NCBI RefSeq assembly: GCF_002105155.1
Contig: NW_019029039.1
Location: forward strand, 62,001 to 126,000
DNA: 64,000 nucleotides
Origin: Lobosporangium transversale
Lineage: Eukaryota > Mortierellomycota > Mortierellomycetes > Mortierellales > Mortierellaceae
Direction: 5' to 3'
The position numbers were made by a program, and so were the translations under genes. The notes under the pieces are model-generated. The model searched no databases. It was not told the DNA's origin and was given only the letters and a program-made list of their open reading frames with translations. The first letter of the stretch is position 1, and each line of letters begins with the position of its first letter. Below are positions 24,862 through 36,509 of this stretch, one piece after another.

Positions 24862-25048
24862 GCGACAGCAGCAACAGCAGCAACAAATCATGCAGTATGC
24901 TCCTTCACCTGTCAGTCCAAAAAGATCTGCCTCTAACTATACAGCAGGTGTAGCCCACATGCCTGTTGTTAACGGAGACCCTGCTTTTGCTGTGCCTGTT
25001 TCCAAGGTTCAAATGTTATCTCCTCCAGAGGATGTTCGACACCTTTAA
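22913..25048 (+). CDS. Pho80-like (PCL-type) cyclin with polyQ tract
   Basis: Regulatory subunit of a Pho85-class cyclin-dependent kinase (family role: phosphate and nutrient signalling, glycogen, polarity). Two exons: 22913-23992 and 24527-25048, total 533 residues. A cyclin-box-like region runs from about residue 132 (PIKDTLNIVSALLSKVV) through IPFTNETLLNVLVYFDRI. It resumes after a low-complexity insertion of about 115 residues as FNIHRLLITCLMVAAKFTSDL then YAKVGGLSLPELNQLELEFL. This is the Pho80 signature of helices 2-5. The C-terminus holds a glutamine tract of roughly 30 residues (24793-24890) within a wider Q-rich segment. The N-terminal 130 residues are S/T/P-rich. The donor GTAAAA is followed by an A-run. 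Confidence 0.9.
24793..24890 (+). repeat. CAA/CAG trinucleotide repeat coding polyQ
   Basis: About 30 consecutive glutamine codons, mostly CAA with interspersed CAG and one CGA (Arg) interruption, in the C-terminus of the Pho80-like cyclin. Confidence 0.9.
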
Positions 25049-25486
25049 ATTTTTATTTTTATTTTTATTTTTATTTTTATTTTTATTGTGCTTGTTCCGC
25101 TTTGTATTCTACATTTGTTACACATGTCTGCTAGCAATTTCTTTCCTTTTCATTGTCATTATTATTATTGTAGACTACATCTCAATGTTGTGCTTTATTG
25201 TTTCTATTAATTACTCATTTACCTCATAGAAAAAAAAAGAAGCATATTAGAATATACATATACCATTTTGAAATAATAAACAATATCATAGCTCTTTTTT
25301 AAACCATTTGAGGTACATCTTAACAGCATCGACCAAAGGGAGAAAACGTTATCGATTATATTTTTATTTGTAGTCTATGATTAGTCAATGTTATAACTAT
25401 ATCGCAGTCCTTCAACTATTATAGAACTTTTACCATGAAACGTCCTTAGTCTATGTAATCTATATAGTTATAACTTTTTTACTTTT
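25049..25486. other. Convergent spacer with (TTTTTA)n repeat
   Basis: 3' flanks of the cyclin (plus) and the flavoprotein (minus). Starts with about six TTTTTA hexanucleotide units (25048-25086) right at the cyclin stop codon. AATAAA-like signals occur on both strands. No gene. Confidence 0.6.
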
Positions 25487-27379
25487 TTATTCCAATACAT
25501 GGATCTCACACGTGTTGGATTCCGTATATCCAAGTTGAGCCAGCATTGAAGATACATCCAAGTTGAACGCTGGAGGACCACAGATTAGGAATTTAAGATA
25601 CGTATCATCGCTATCCGAGGAAGTCGTGGCTGTGGATATGGGTGTAGACGTAGAAGGTGAATGATCTTGTAAGGTGTTACGTAAAATCTCAAGAGTGATA
25701 CGACCACCTGTATGAATTCTTTCATCATAATGATGATGATCCGACTTTTGCTCTTGTCCTTGTCCTTCCTGTTCTTTCTGATGATGCAACATTGCTGTTG
25801 TCATTGCTATTGATGTTGCTTGTGAAAGCACATGCTGGATATGTACTCGCTGTGTTTTCATCACGGCATTACTATCATTTTTATCCCACGATGTGGATAA
25901 AAAGCATGTTTTTTGAATTTCTTGACGCAGCCAAATATCAGATGAGGCCCTGTTGCAATATATCAAATCGAGTTTTGTTTCTGATGGAATATGATCCGAC
26001 AACTGTTGTTGTTGCTGCTGCTGCTGACTTTGATGGACTGCTCTTATCACTTGATACATGGGCGTAATCCCTGATCCCGCTGCGATCATCACAATCCGTT
26101 CCTTCTTTTTCTTGTTCTTTCTCATTATCCCTTTACGTAAATCAGAGTTTATCGATTCTGTCTCTGACACTGATTCTGGTTCTATTCCTAACTCTATTCT
26201 TGTCTCTCCTACAATAGCCTGGTGATTTCGCTGACGGTCACGAGCAGTCTGAATAGGTCCTCGGAGGTACAGCCATCCTGATTGGTTGCTTTTATCGCTA
26301 ACGACATCATGGTCTTTATGGTTATACTCCTTCAGTTGTCGAAACATATCTGAAGTCGAATGAGGAGCGGGATAGAGCTTGACGAGGAACCCCATTTTGT
26401 CTTGAAGAGAAGAGACACTATTGCTGTTATTGTTGTCGCTGTTTTCACCACTTTCCATAATACCCATCAGGAATGAAGAATTCGAGAGATCGACAGGCGT
26501 ATATGCTCGAGTGATGAATTCCTCATCCTTGTTAGTGTTACCAATATCATTATCACTATTATGATTATCCTTATTGCCTCTCAACTCTCTTTTGAATCGG
26601 ATCAGAACATGGAACATGGCCTTAATATGGCTATCATATTGATAATCGGGAGTCCTATTTTTGTTGTTTGATTCTGATACTCCTGTTGGTGATGTTGTCG
26701 ATGCTGCCGCTGCTACCAAGGAATATGGAAGGTCGCAAACAACAAGTAATGTATTCTTTGTGAGGTAGCATTTCCGAAGAACCTTGAAAGGACGGTACGA
26801 TCGAATACTCAATCCTTCATCATCAGCATCATTGTTATTATTCTCGACAAGGTTCGCGTACTGTATTCCCTCCATCTGCGTCACCACCGCCTTCTCTTCC
26901 GTTTGTCCTAATTCCAACGACTGACAAGCTTCCTTATATTCTACTTCAAGCTTTTTGACTTGTTCTTTATAGGCGGCCAAATCTTCCCAATAGATTGTAT
27001 TTACGCATGGATCACAATCGTTCCCACAACATTCGCCCGGAGCTGGTTTAATAGGTTCTGGTGGAAGAACAAGACGGAGTTTCTTTTTACGTGTCTTGAG
27101 ATCATAGGATAAAATGATTCCATAGGATGGACGGGTTGCTATTGTCTTGTTCGTGGAGTTATTATAGTTGGTTGTTTCCGTTACAGTCATCGCTTTATGT
27201 GGTGTTCCCTCAATTATCGTTGCTGCCGCTGCTGCCGCTGTAGCTGAATTGTTTGGTAGGGCGATATGACTGGTGGCGCTGACAGACTTGGCTTGGACCT
27301 TTGCCTTGGCGGCAGCTATCTCTTCCAACCATTTTGCAACAGTAGGGTTCATGTTTGTTATAATGATATGAATTGACAT
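25487..27379 (-). CDS. NADH-cytochrome b5 reductase-like flavoprotein (CYB5RL type)
   Basis: Predicted FAD/NADH oxidoreductase of the ferredoxin-reductase fold, 630 residues in one exon. An alternative start is the second Met, ten codons in. An N-terminal oxidoreductase-like module (about 105-140) has PPEPIKPAPGECCGNDCDPC then WEDLAAYKEQ, with four cysteines. The body contains the flavin-binding RAYTPVD motif (canonical RxYT/S), then LYLRGPIQ in place of the second flavin loop. The NAD-binding motifs are AAGSGITPMYQVIRA and, near the C-terminus, FLICGPPAFN. The closing residues are CEIHVLE. This order matches vertebrate CYB5RL. Several N/D/Q/H-rich loops enlarge it about twofold. The electron acceptor is unknown. 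No membrane anchor is evident. Confidence 0.88.
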   Translation of the reverse strand: MSIHIIITNMNPTVAKWLEEIAAAKAKVQAKSVSATSHIALPNNSATAAAAAATIIEGTPHKAMTVTETTNYNNSTNKTIATRPSYGIILSYDLKTRKKKLRLVLPPEPIKPAPGECCGNDCDPCVNTIYWEDLAAYKEQVKKLEVEYKEACQSLELGQTEEKAVVTQMEGIQYANLVENNNNDADDEGLSIRSYRPFKVLRKCYLTKNTLLVVCDLPYSLVAAAASTTSPTGVSESNNKNRTPDYQYDSHIKAMFHVLIRFKRELRGNKDNHNSDNDIGNTNKDEEFITRAYTPVDLSNSSFLMGIMESGENSDNNNSNSVSSLQDKMGFLVKLYPAPHSTSDMFRQLKEYNHKDHDVVSDKSNQSGWLYLRGPIQTARDRQRNHQAIVGETRIELGIEPESVSETESINSDLRKGIMRKNKKKKERIVMIAAGSGITPMYQVIRAVHQSQQQQQQQQLSDHIPSETKLDLIYCNRASSDIWLRQEIQKTCFLSTSWDKNDSNAVMKTQRVHIQHVLSQATSIAMTTAMLHHQKEQEGQGQEQKSDHHHYDERIHTGGRITLEILRNTLQDHSPSTSTPISTATTSSDSDDTYLKFLICGPPAFNLDVSSMLAQLGYTESNTCEIHVLE

Positions 27380-27569
27380 TTGAAAGAATGAAAAAAAAAA
27401 AAATCTTTTTACTCATTAAAACAGTCACAATCAGACCCATCATCGTTCTGAAGATGGATGATCTTAACCATTTGCGGAGCAAATTAGTATAGACATTTGT
27501 TATGCTATATTTTTTGATATTGTTGATCCAGTCTTTTATTTATATATTTATTTTTAACTTTTTCTTTGT

Positions 27570-28481
<912 letters not shown>

Positions 28482-29298
28482 GCTATATTGTTTGTAAAAC
28501 GTTAATGCAGATTCTGTCCCTTCCTGTTTCGCTCAAAAAATTTGGGTTTTGTCAGTGTCGGGCGTAGTGTTCTTTCAACCTGAAAGTAAAAAAAAAAAAT
28601 TATGAAACCTGAACAATTGCATGTACACGTGATGCTACATTGGTTGGGGACTCAATTGCCCAAAAGAAATGCTATGCTCATGCAGCAGTATGCACAACAA
28701 AAATTCCATTCTCTGCTTCCCTCGTCACCTCAAACCTGTAACCTTTTTTTCTTTTTCTCTTTTTTTTCCCTTTAAAAGAAGTTCCCAGATTTCTTTTGTT
28801 CTCTCTCTGAAGGTTTCCAGTAATTAATAGACTAGCCATACTCCCATACTCCATATTATTAAACACTAACGATTAGTATGCATATTCGATAAACGAGTTC
28901 ATGTACATGTACTTTTTTTTATCACAGCCCAAAACAGCGCTGGCCAATGGCCTTTTGTTAACATGACTGCAGTAAATTTGCCCCATCCGCAAGACAAAAC
29001 CACTCACAGATCAACGATCATTGAAATAGCCTATTATCTGGCCTGACCTGTGGGGTGCTTTAATCTTATAAATGTTGAACCTTTGTTCCTTTTCTTGGAG
29101 ACCATTTTTCGTTTGTTTTCTTCCTCTCAATACCCATTTTCTCAATCAAATCCTCCTTCCTCTTCCAATAAATCCTTACAGATCGACCAATACCCTCTTC
29201 TTCCCCCCTTCCTTCCCTCACTCAGTCCAATTTTTCATTTTTCCAACACTCTAAAGAGGTTTCGGCAATTAGCTACAGTGTACATAATACGAGTTGAG
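28482..29298. promoter_or_regulatory. Divergent upstream region, OCA1-like / PPxY membrane protein
   Basis: 817 bp between divergent start codons. AT-rich next to the phosphatase and C/T-rich (29130-29260) next to the membrane-protein gene. The frame of the latter is open back to 29050, but the translated composition (F, S, P, L from pyrimidines) suggests leader rather than protein. No separate gene. Confidence 0.45.
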
Positions 29299-31201
29299 AT
29301 GGTATTTCAAACAGGCGTGTATATCGGGATTGTGCTTGGGTCGATTACGTTATTAGGCATCTGTGTTGGGATCCTTTATACCAGACACCGCAAGGATGTA
29401 AAAGAGGCCCGAATAAGAGAGTTATTAATCCAGGGACGCATACAACAGACAATCGGTAAGAAATGAAATTCTTGGTCGAACTTGCTCCTTTTTGTGTAAC
29501 CCGTTGTATGCAGTTCAGCTCAGCTCAGCTTTTTATCTAATGAATGCCGAGATAGACCTGAATCTTCCTCCACTCTATGATGATCATGAGCTGGACCCAG
29601 TCTGCGTATATGAACATGAACTACCTCCCGGTGTCGTCCTACCGGTGCAGCCTATTCTTGTTCACTCCACACCAGATAGCGATCATATCATAGCTCTTGA
29701 GACAGAAGTCGAATCTAGATTGGAGTCCAACCACAGCACAGCACTTTCTACTCCTATTACTGGAGATGATAGTCCTATTGCGGTCGAACAGTCACCGCAT
29801 TCTAACAACCAGGAAGATCAAGAAGAAGGAAGAACAGGGGGGGAAGTCAATTCTGAAACTTTAACAAATCAAATTTCAGGTCTGTCGAGCCCGCCAACCC
29901 CGGCAGCCCTCGAATCTCCAATGACGTCGCCTTCATCAATACCACTCGCCTCTCATAGACTGATCGACCAAACTATGCTGAACTTGGCTCGATTGCCTTC
30001 TCCACCTTCATATGATGTTCCAAACCGAGTTATTGATCGCTCGCCACTTGGGAATCCCGCTCGTCATCACCATCACCATCATTCTTATTCTACCTCGGAT
30101 GTTCATCATTTTACAATATCGCCTAACATCGCACCACATAATGGAACACAGCAGGAGGATTATTTTGGGCATGTACGGATGAGAGCCCATACAATCTCAC
30201 ACCCAGAGCCGGCTCATCTGCCTGAATTCAACCTACCAGCAGCGGTAACGACAACTACTCAACCGAGACATCACCACCACGAAGAAGATCTACCTGTTAC
30301 ACCACGATATTCATTTGAGTTTCCTTCTCATGTCCCCCACCATATCCATATCGAAGAACATCAGCGAGCTAGAGCACAATATGCAATGTGGGCTACCACA
30401 AATACACCTTTATCTTCATCTTCGTCGTTACCAGTAGCTTCGCCTAATGTTATTCATGATGATACAGGACTAATACCACCACATATACCTCAAATGCATG
30501 GTCGTTCCTATTCCCAGCCCTATAACAACTACCATTCGACTCAGATTGAGTCGTCGTCGTCACCGTTCCGAAGTTCTTTAAACTCCACTCATGGAGAGAG
30601 TATTAATGTTTCCCCTATTAGACTGCGGGAACAAGGACAGACGCAGGGGCGCCTTGGAGTCAGAGCCAGAGCCAGAGCTTCAACCATTGGTGAATCATCG
30701 AGGCTGTTGATTCAGAGAATGCAAGCACTGACGAAGAAACCATTTTCAGTCTCGCGGAGTGCTGCCACTAGTGGGCAGAGTAGTCTCAATGCGGATCCTA
30801 TGGATGATCTATTGTCGTCTGAAGCAACTACATCAGTACCAACACTAGTGACAGCAGTATCAGTGCCAGAAGTATCAGTATCGGTGCCAGAAGTATCAGT
30901 ATCGATGCCAGACGTATCGGTATCAGCAGCAGAAACTTTGGCTAGAGAGCCAGAGACATGCATTCTGCAGCAGGAGGAGGATGAAGGAAGCGATGGTAGC
31001 CCAACTGCCACAGTAGAAGCGGGGCATGAGCATGAAGAATCAGGTTGTATTATAACGCCAGCAATTCAGGTTTTTCAATCTGAGACGCTGGATCATTCCT
31101 GTAGACAAACCATCCTAGTACCATCTGATTCATCATCATCTTCCTTGACGTCTGAAGTGCTTCCTATTGGCTCCATGTCAGCCATCATTACTGTCTCATA
31201 G
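29299..31201 (+). CDS. Single-pass membrane protein with two PPxY motifs
   Basis: Unknown function. Two exons: 29299-29455 and 29514-31201, total 614 residues. Residues 6-26 form a transmembrane helix (VYIGIVLGSITLLGICVGILY) followed by a basic stop-transfer segment, YTRHRKDVKEAR. This predicts a short outside N-terminus and a cytosolic tail of about 585 residues. The tail holds PPLY (71-74, in NLPPLYDDHELDP) and PPSY (216-219, in SPPSYDVP). Both are PPxY motifs, known ligands for WW domains of Nedd4/Rsp5 ubiquitin ligases. It also has His-rich runs, many S/T-P sites and a four-fold imperfect repeat of VPEVSVS near residue 495. No catalytic domain is seen. Four AG acceptors 5 nt apart occur at exon 2; acceptor 1 is used here because it preserves frame, and acceptor 4 would too. 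Confidence 0.72.
30845..30928 (+). repeat. 21-bp coding tandem repeat (VPEVSVS)
   Basis: About four diverged 21-bp units (gtatcagtatcggtgccagaa type) encode a seven-residue repeat in the cytosolic tail of the PPxY membrane protein. Confidence 0.8.
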
Positions 31202-31485
31202 CCAATAAAATATACGAGTCTTTTTTTTTTTTTTTTTTTTTCCCTCTAAATCATCATCTAATATAACCATCATTGCACATAATCATGCTACATAAGCGAT
31301 CGTTCGCATAGAATTTCAACATTGAACGCGTTTATTGTACACAGAGGAAAAAAATATACGAGGAAAAAAAAACATATTTTTATCTATTTTGCGAATAATG
31401 ACTGATAATGATAATGATAAAAAGCATAATGTGACAGTGCGACTTGTCCTTTCCCACTGATCTTCTTTTCTTTCTTACACTCCGA

Positions 31486-33189
31486 TCAATAAGAGGGGAT
31501 ATCTAAGGGTTGGTAGGGCTTGATCTGTAAGATCCTAAGAGCATTAAAGACTAGCTCCACATATGCATCCAAGGGCCCAGGTGCACAAAATCTTGAGCAA
31601 TCACCATCGCCCATTCGCCCATCAGGCCTCTTTGCAAACATTTCTTCTGTATCCAAAAATATACCTCCAGCACTCTCTACAATGACTTTAGCCATCTTGT
31701 TCTGTCGTTGAACATCAGCCAATGATGGTCTGGACACTATGTAGGCTTCATCTGTATTGCTGCTGCCGCTGGCTTGCAGATCCCGTTTCACGAGCCGTTC
31801 TGAAGTTCGAGCGGGTGCCTTTGCTAAGGGTTGCTGAAGTGCCGCCCCAGGATTTACCGATAATAACGGCCCATTCTGATCTGTATCCTTGCCCTCATTC
31901 AGTAGCTTTCCAAGAGCTCCATCCTCCTTTTGTTCCTTGAGAATCGTACAATTAGAAGTTGGATGGGTAGCTCGATAAATGATCACAAGGTCCGGATAAA
32001 ATTTCCAGAGTTGTTTCATCGTAAACACCAGCTCTGTCAAAAACTCTTCGTCTGGTTGATAATGTAGACCTTTGTTAAGGAATACAATCCCATAATTCTT
32101 CAATACCATATCAGTGGCCCATGCTTGCTCTATTGTCTTTGCATTGGGAAAGTCGTTGTCATTATTATCGTAGTCTCCTAAATGGAAAGCTTGAGGGATT
32201 GAGATAACATCATTCCGTGCGTATTTGAGTGAAGGCACCGTTGGTTGAATAGTAGCACCATCTGTACCATCGATGCCGCCCGGTGCAGGCCTTGGTATTT
32301 CAACCCCATCATCTGTCGTAGGAGGACAGAGTTCATGTGGAGCTGCATGGAGACAAGAATGTTCGCCATGACAAACGAATGGAGTTGCTTGAACCGCACT
32401 GAGGATCGCATCGTGTAGTTGATATTGTGTAACATCCCCTGCAAGAAGCATACTTCTTTGAGCCAACGACTTGCAAAACTCGGCCTTGTTGAAGGATTTG
32501 TACTCTGCACGAGCGTCTCTTAATCCTATGGGTGTTGTCGATGTTGTTGCTACTGCGTGTGGTCCACAAATGTTTTCGTCGGGCACCCATTTATACTTGA
32601 CAGCCTCCCGAACGATCCAACCATGCCCATCCTGATCATCGTATGTTCCTTGGAAGTATGCACCCAAACCTGCGTTGTCTATATCGTTCAATCCATCCAT
32701 GAAACGAACATCACACTTGTTGAACAGTGGGTCCCCATAATGTTTCCTAGCTGACCAAGGTCTCAATGGGGATGTATCATTGGTATCTGCTGCTGCTGTT
32801 GGACCTTCGTCATCTCGAACCCAGGACCCATATTTAGACCAACAGTCGATTTGATCCCGAATCCGCTTCGCCTCCTCAGGATCGTCTGCAATAGTTGTCC
32901 CATGGATAGTAGCATATCCCGACTTTGCGAACGTTCGCTGAGCTTCTCTATCAACAATGACAGATGAAAGTTCGTCGAGGATAGCAAGTTCTGGAAGGTC
33001 CAGTGGTACGGTTGGATGATGTGCCTTGATGCGGTCTGACGTAGTGGTACGACTACCGTCTGCATCATTGTTGGTGTTACGAAGGAGAACAGATTGTAGA
33101 GGGTCATGAAATAGAAAGAGAAGCTGAATGAAGATCACACAAACAAGGAATACAGCAATCCGGCGAGCCCATGGCTCTGAAAAGACCAT
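31486..33189 (-). CDS. PMR5/TBL-like type II membrane protein, probable pseudo-esterase
   Basis: One exon, 567 residues. A signal anchor lies at about 9-27 (RRIAVFLVCVIFIQLLFLF), giving Golgi-type type II topology. A GSWVRDDEG element (121-129) recalls the TBL-domain GxWV motif of the PC-esterase (PMR5/TBL/Cas1-related) clan that acetylates polysaccharides. The GDS-like position reads GDVTQYQLHD (251-260). The C-terminal DxxH-like position reads DCSRFCAPGPLDAY (530-543), where active members have DCSHWC. The nucleophile Ser and catalytic His are therefore Val and Arg. There are many cysteines in the lumenal part, as expected for a secretory-pathway protein. Assignment is by motif only. It could be a non-catalytic scaffold or a distinct fungal branch. 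Confidence 0.68.
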   Translation of the reverse strand: MVFSEPWARRIAVFLVCVIFIQLLFLFHDPLQSVLLRNTNNDADGSRTTTSDRIKAHHPTVPLDLPELAILDELSSVIVDREAQRTFAKSGYATIHGTTIADDPEEAKRIRDQIDCWSKYGSWVRDDEGPTAAADTNDTSPLRPWSARKHYGDPLFNKCDVRFMDGLNDIDNAGLGAYFQGTYDDQDGHGWIVREAVKYKWVPDENICGPHAVATTSTTPIGLRDARAEYKSFNKAEFCKSLAQRSMLLAGDVTQYQLHDAILSAVQATPFVCHGEHSCLHAAPHELCPPTTDDGVEIPRPAPGGIDGTDGATIQPTVPSLKYARNDVISIPQAFHLGDYDNNDNDFPNAKTIEQAWATDMVLKNYGIVFLNKGLHYQPDEEFLTELVFTMKQLWKFYPDLVIIYRATHPTSNCTILKEQKEDGALGKLLNEGKDTDQNGPLLSVNPGAALQQPLAKAPARTSERLVKRDLQASGSSNTDEAYIVSRPSLADVQRQNKMAKVIVESAGGIFLDTEEMFAKRPDGRMGDGDCSRFCAPGPLDAYVELVFNALRILQIKPYQPLDIPSY

Positions 33190-34557
33190 TGCTGAAGGTA
33201 GGAAAAAAAAGGTAGCTAGTTATTCTTGTTTCTTGTTACTGTAATTGAAGTAGAGGCTGATGCTGTAGCTGTTGTAGCAGTTGATGTTGTATGGAATGAA
33301 AAGAATGCAAAAAAGATTTTTCTTTTCAGATGTCAAGAGCTGTGAAATGTAAAGATGCAAAGTGTGCGAAGGGATCGTTTTGGTTTCAAAAAAGGGAGAG
33401 ATAACACCTCCTGTTGATCTTGGAACTTGGTTGAACTAGAACTTTTAAACTTTGTATGGATCATTGTACCAGTGGGCTGCTACAGCTCTTCTGTTTGCGA
33501 ACAAAGAGAAGGCAATGCCCAAACAGGCCAAGTGCAAGCATAAGCAGACAAGGAGAACGAAAGACCTTTGTGTTCATACAATAATTCACTTCTTCAACCC
33601 GAGGTCTTTTTTTTCGAAAGGCAGATGAATAATATTGAATTCATGTGGCATGTATAGCTCGCCGAGAGAGGAGATCGACTATCGTTATCGCTGGCCCAAA
33701 TTATCTTACCTTTTTCATGAGTTTTATTTGCTTACCTCGTTTTCTGCCTAATTCCATGAGGGAATAACAGTTGTCTTATTGGCGCGTGGCGCGGAGATAT
33801 TGCAATCGTGGAAGTAAGGAAAGTGACAGGATATTCGCCACCAATTTTTTGAAATGGAGAGCAGACAGGAAAGAACGTCCATCCAACAATGTCCTCGGGT
33901 GTTTCTTTCTTTCTTTATTTTCCAAAAGATGAGAGCAATCGTGATGCTATTCTTTTTATCTCTGCATCCATTTGTTGACGATCACTTGTTTGTTTGTTTG
34001 TGGTTGTCTGGCGTGTCAAACTGATAGCGGAAGCGGATGGATTTGCAACTTCCAAATAGTGCTCCCGATTCCCGAGTTTGACAAAAGAACAAATGCACTC
34101 TCTCATATACACATCACACCCAACAGTTCTTGATCAGGATGCACAAAACTATTGGTGCGATTAACATTTCGATTTTTTTTTTACCATCCATTACTCTCTT
34201 CATCGATTTATTTATGCAGTGTATCTCCACAAGAATAATCGGACTCTCAGTTGCTATTCAGAGAAAAAGGTAAAAATAAAAAAATAAAAACCAAACTGGC
34301 CATGCCCGAGCAAACGATGGACCCTGTTGCTTTGCCAATGGTGAAGAACGGGGTTTCACCGGATGCAGATGATTCGATTGCTATAAAACGCTTGTCGTTT
34401 GTTGTTTCTGATCCAGTGAATAAATACAACTTCGCCCGTTCACTGTTTCTTTCCTACTTCTCTTTCTCTCACACCCTGTAGCTTTTAAACTATTCACTTA
34501 CTCATTTTTCTTCATTCCTACCCTCACAATCATATACACATACAATACTAATATATC
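33190..34557. promoter_or_regulatory. Divergent upstream region, PMR5-like / acetate transporter
   Basis: About 1.4 kb between divergent genes. The right part is the transporter leader or promoter. It contains a 59-residue upstream open frame (34302-34481) and a C/T-rich stretch just before the ATG. No gene with homologues was recognised elsewhere. Confidence 0.5.
34302..34481 (+). other. Upstream open reading frame before the transporter
   Basis: A 59-codon ATG-initiated frame ends 76 nt before the transporter start codon. Its first 40 residues look protein-like in composition (MPEQTMDPVALPMVKNG...). No splice pair was found that would fuse it in frame to the transporter. It may be a translated uORF or chance. 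Confidence 0.35.
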
Positions 34558-34719
34558 ATGGACACTCAACCCACATCTGCTATACGCCTCATCCAACCTG
34601 CAAACGGCAATCCTGGTCCTCTTGGACTCTTTGCCTTTGCTGTTACTACCAGTAAGTATCCATACTTTCATACATTGTAGCCTAATATCTCGGTGACAGA
34701 ATCATTCCCGTATGATTCT

Positions 34720-34752
<33 letters not shown>

Positions 34753-35318
34753 TTATTTCAAATCTTTATAATATTGGTGCAGGTGTTCCTCCAGGCGGCG
34801 GTGGAGCTCTTCTAACTGGCTTTGCATTATGGTACGGTGGAATTGTCCAAATTTTGGCTGGAATGTGGTCCATGAAAGTCGGCAACACGTTTGAAGCAAC
34901 TGCATTCTCTTCCTTTGGCGCTTATTGGGCTGCATATGGATATATGTTCTTTCCTGGGACTGGCATCAGAGAAAGCTATGAAGGCTTTGAGCCTGAGGCT
35001 CTAAAGAACGCGACAGGCATCTTCTTGGTGATCTGGCTCTTAATGGCATTAATCTTGACTGTGGGCACGACTAAATCGACAATTGCCACCATCGCCATGT
35101 TCGTCTTCTTGGACCTCCATTTATTGTTCTTGACTATCAACGAGTTTGCTCATCTTTCAGAAGGCGCGGCCCCAAAGCGCATTGGTGCTGTATTTGGTAT
35201 CCTAAGCGCTATTATGGCCTTCTGGAACGGTGCTGCAGCTTTGTGGTTACCTTCCAACAGCCATATAATTCTCCCTGTCGGGCCTGTCATGAGAAAGAAG
35301 CAGCAGTTTGTTGTTTAG
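34558..35318 (+). CDS. GPR1/FUN34/YaaH family acetate transporter
   Basis: Plasma-membrane monocarboxylate (acetate/succinate) channel-like transporter of the AceTr family (Ady2/Ato, SatP). Two exons: 34558-34651 and 34753-35318, total 219 residues. The N-terminus has NPGPLGLFAFA, a variant of the family signature NPAPLGL with Gly20 replacing Ala. The splice junction yields TTIISNLYNIGAG. Then come LTGFALWYGGIVQILAGMW, GNTFEATAFSSFGAYW, the F-x-x-x-x-L-x-x-L-type helix LHLLFLTINEF, and six hydrophobic helices in all. The intron has a sense T-run of about 31 next to the acceptor. The short N-terminus and lack of a long cytosolic extension are typical of compact family members. Confidence 0.93.
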
Positions 35319-36509
35319 GGAAAAAAAACGGTGTACTCCTTACTTTATAACCCTCTGTTCTGTCAAAACACTATTTGTTCCCATTACGCCCTGTTATACC
35401 ATCATGATTCTTTTACATCACAGTTTTTTTTCCCCCCTCGTAATTAGAAGCAATGATCTTTGTATAACATATTCATATATCCACATTCATGTTGAAACTC
35501 TTCCATTAATAAATAAGCATCACGTAGTGACTAAGCAATTTTCATGATGACACTAAATAAAGTCTTTAGAACATTCAAAAAAAAAAAAATGCTAAACAGA
35601 GGTTCTGTCAGAAACATCCATTACATCAGTGCCTCTGAACATTGTATTTTTCATAGCCTTTAATGACTCTTCTCTCACAAACATGTGGAACCAGGTCTTT
35701 TTTTTTTTTCTCGGTGGGGTAAAAAATAATCATGCTCATTGGTTCCTCAAAAGGTAACATGGCTGCAAATAGACATCATGGAAGAGAGAAAAGGTCCGGG
35801 CTTGAAGAAGGAGGATATCGATGTTGGAAAGGACCAATTACTTGAGGTTGAGGTTACATAGCTTCACAGATGCATGGAAAAGAATATTTTCAATATATAC
35901 GATCCCCCTTTGGTAGACAAGAACAATGCATAACCTCACTTAGTGGACATGAAGTCGGAAAGAGCATCATCAGCAAAAAAAGCATCATCATCAAAAAGAC
36001 CATCATTATCATCGACATAGACAAGTCAAGAATCTTTTTATACAGAAAAAAAAAACAGTGCGTCGCATCTTTCAACAGATCGTAGAATGGCAGGCAGGCC
36101 CGCTGGCTGTTTGCCACTAATTTTGCTCATGTGGTGTTCCAATAAATCCTTATTGTCGACCCATTTTAAGTTGAATGGTGAATTGAAACCCCAAATCTAA
36201 AATTTACATCCCTAGTCTTCTGCTTTTTCTACATATCCCATTGTTATCATGTGTACCGGATTGTGATTGTAGAATTGGGCAAGATCTTGCAAAGCACTTA
36301 TTGAGGCAGTTCGGCGACGCGGGACTCGGATTCATAAAATTTGATGTGATCCCTAGGGCAGCTTGTGTTGGTTGATTTACATGCTCATGAAACACACGGC
36401 CCGGTCTTAGTGGATCGATGTAGCTGAAATGGATTGAAATAAATAAGGATCTGCCTTCGCCCAAAAACATTATAAGGGGCTAAGTAGAGATGTATTTAGA
36501 CTTCTTTGC

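Noticed and set aside
24638-24886. Leucine-repeat open frame antisense to the cyclin polyQ
   Set aside because: It is the reverse complement of CAA/CAG glutamine codons (TTG/CTG leucines).
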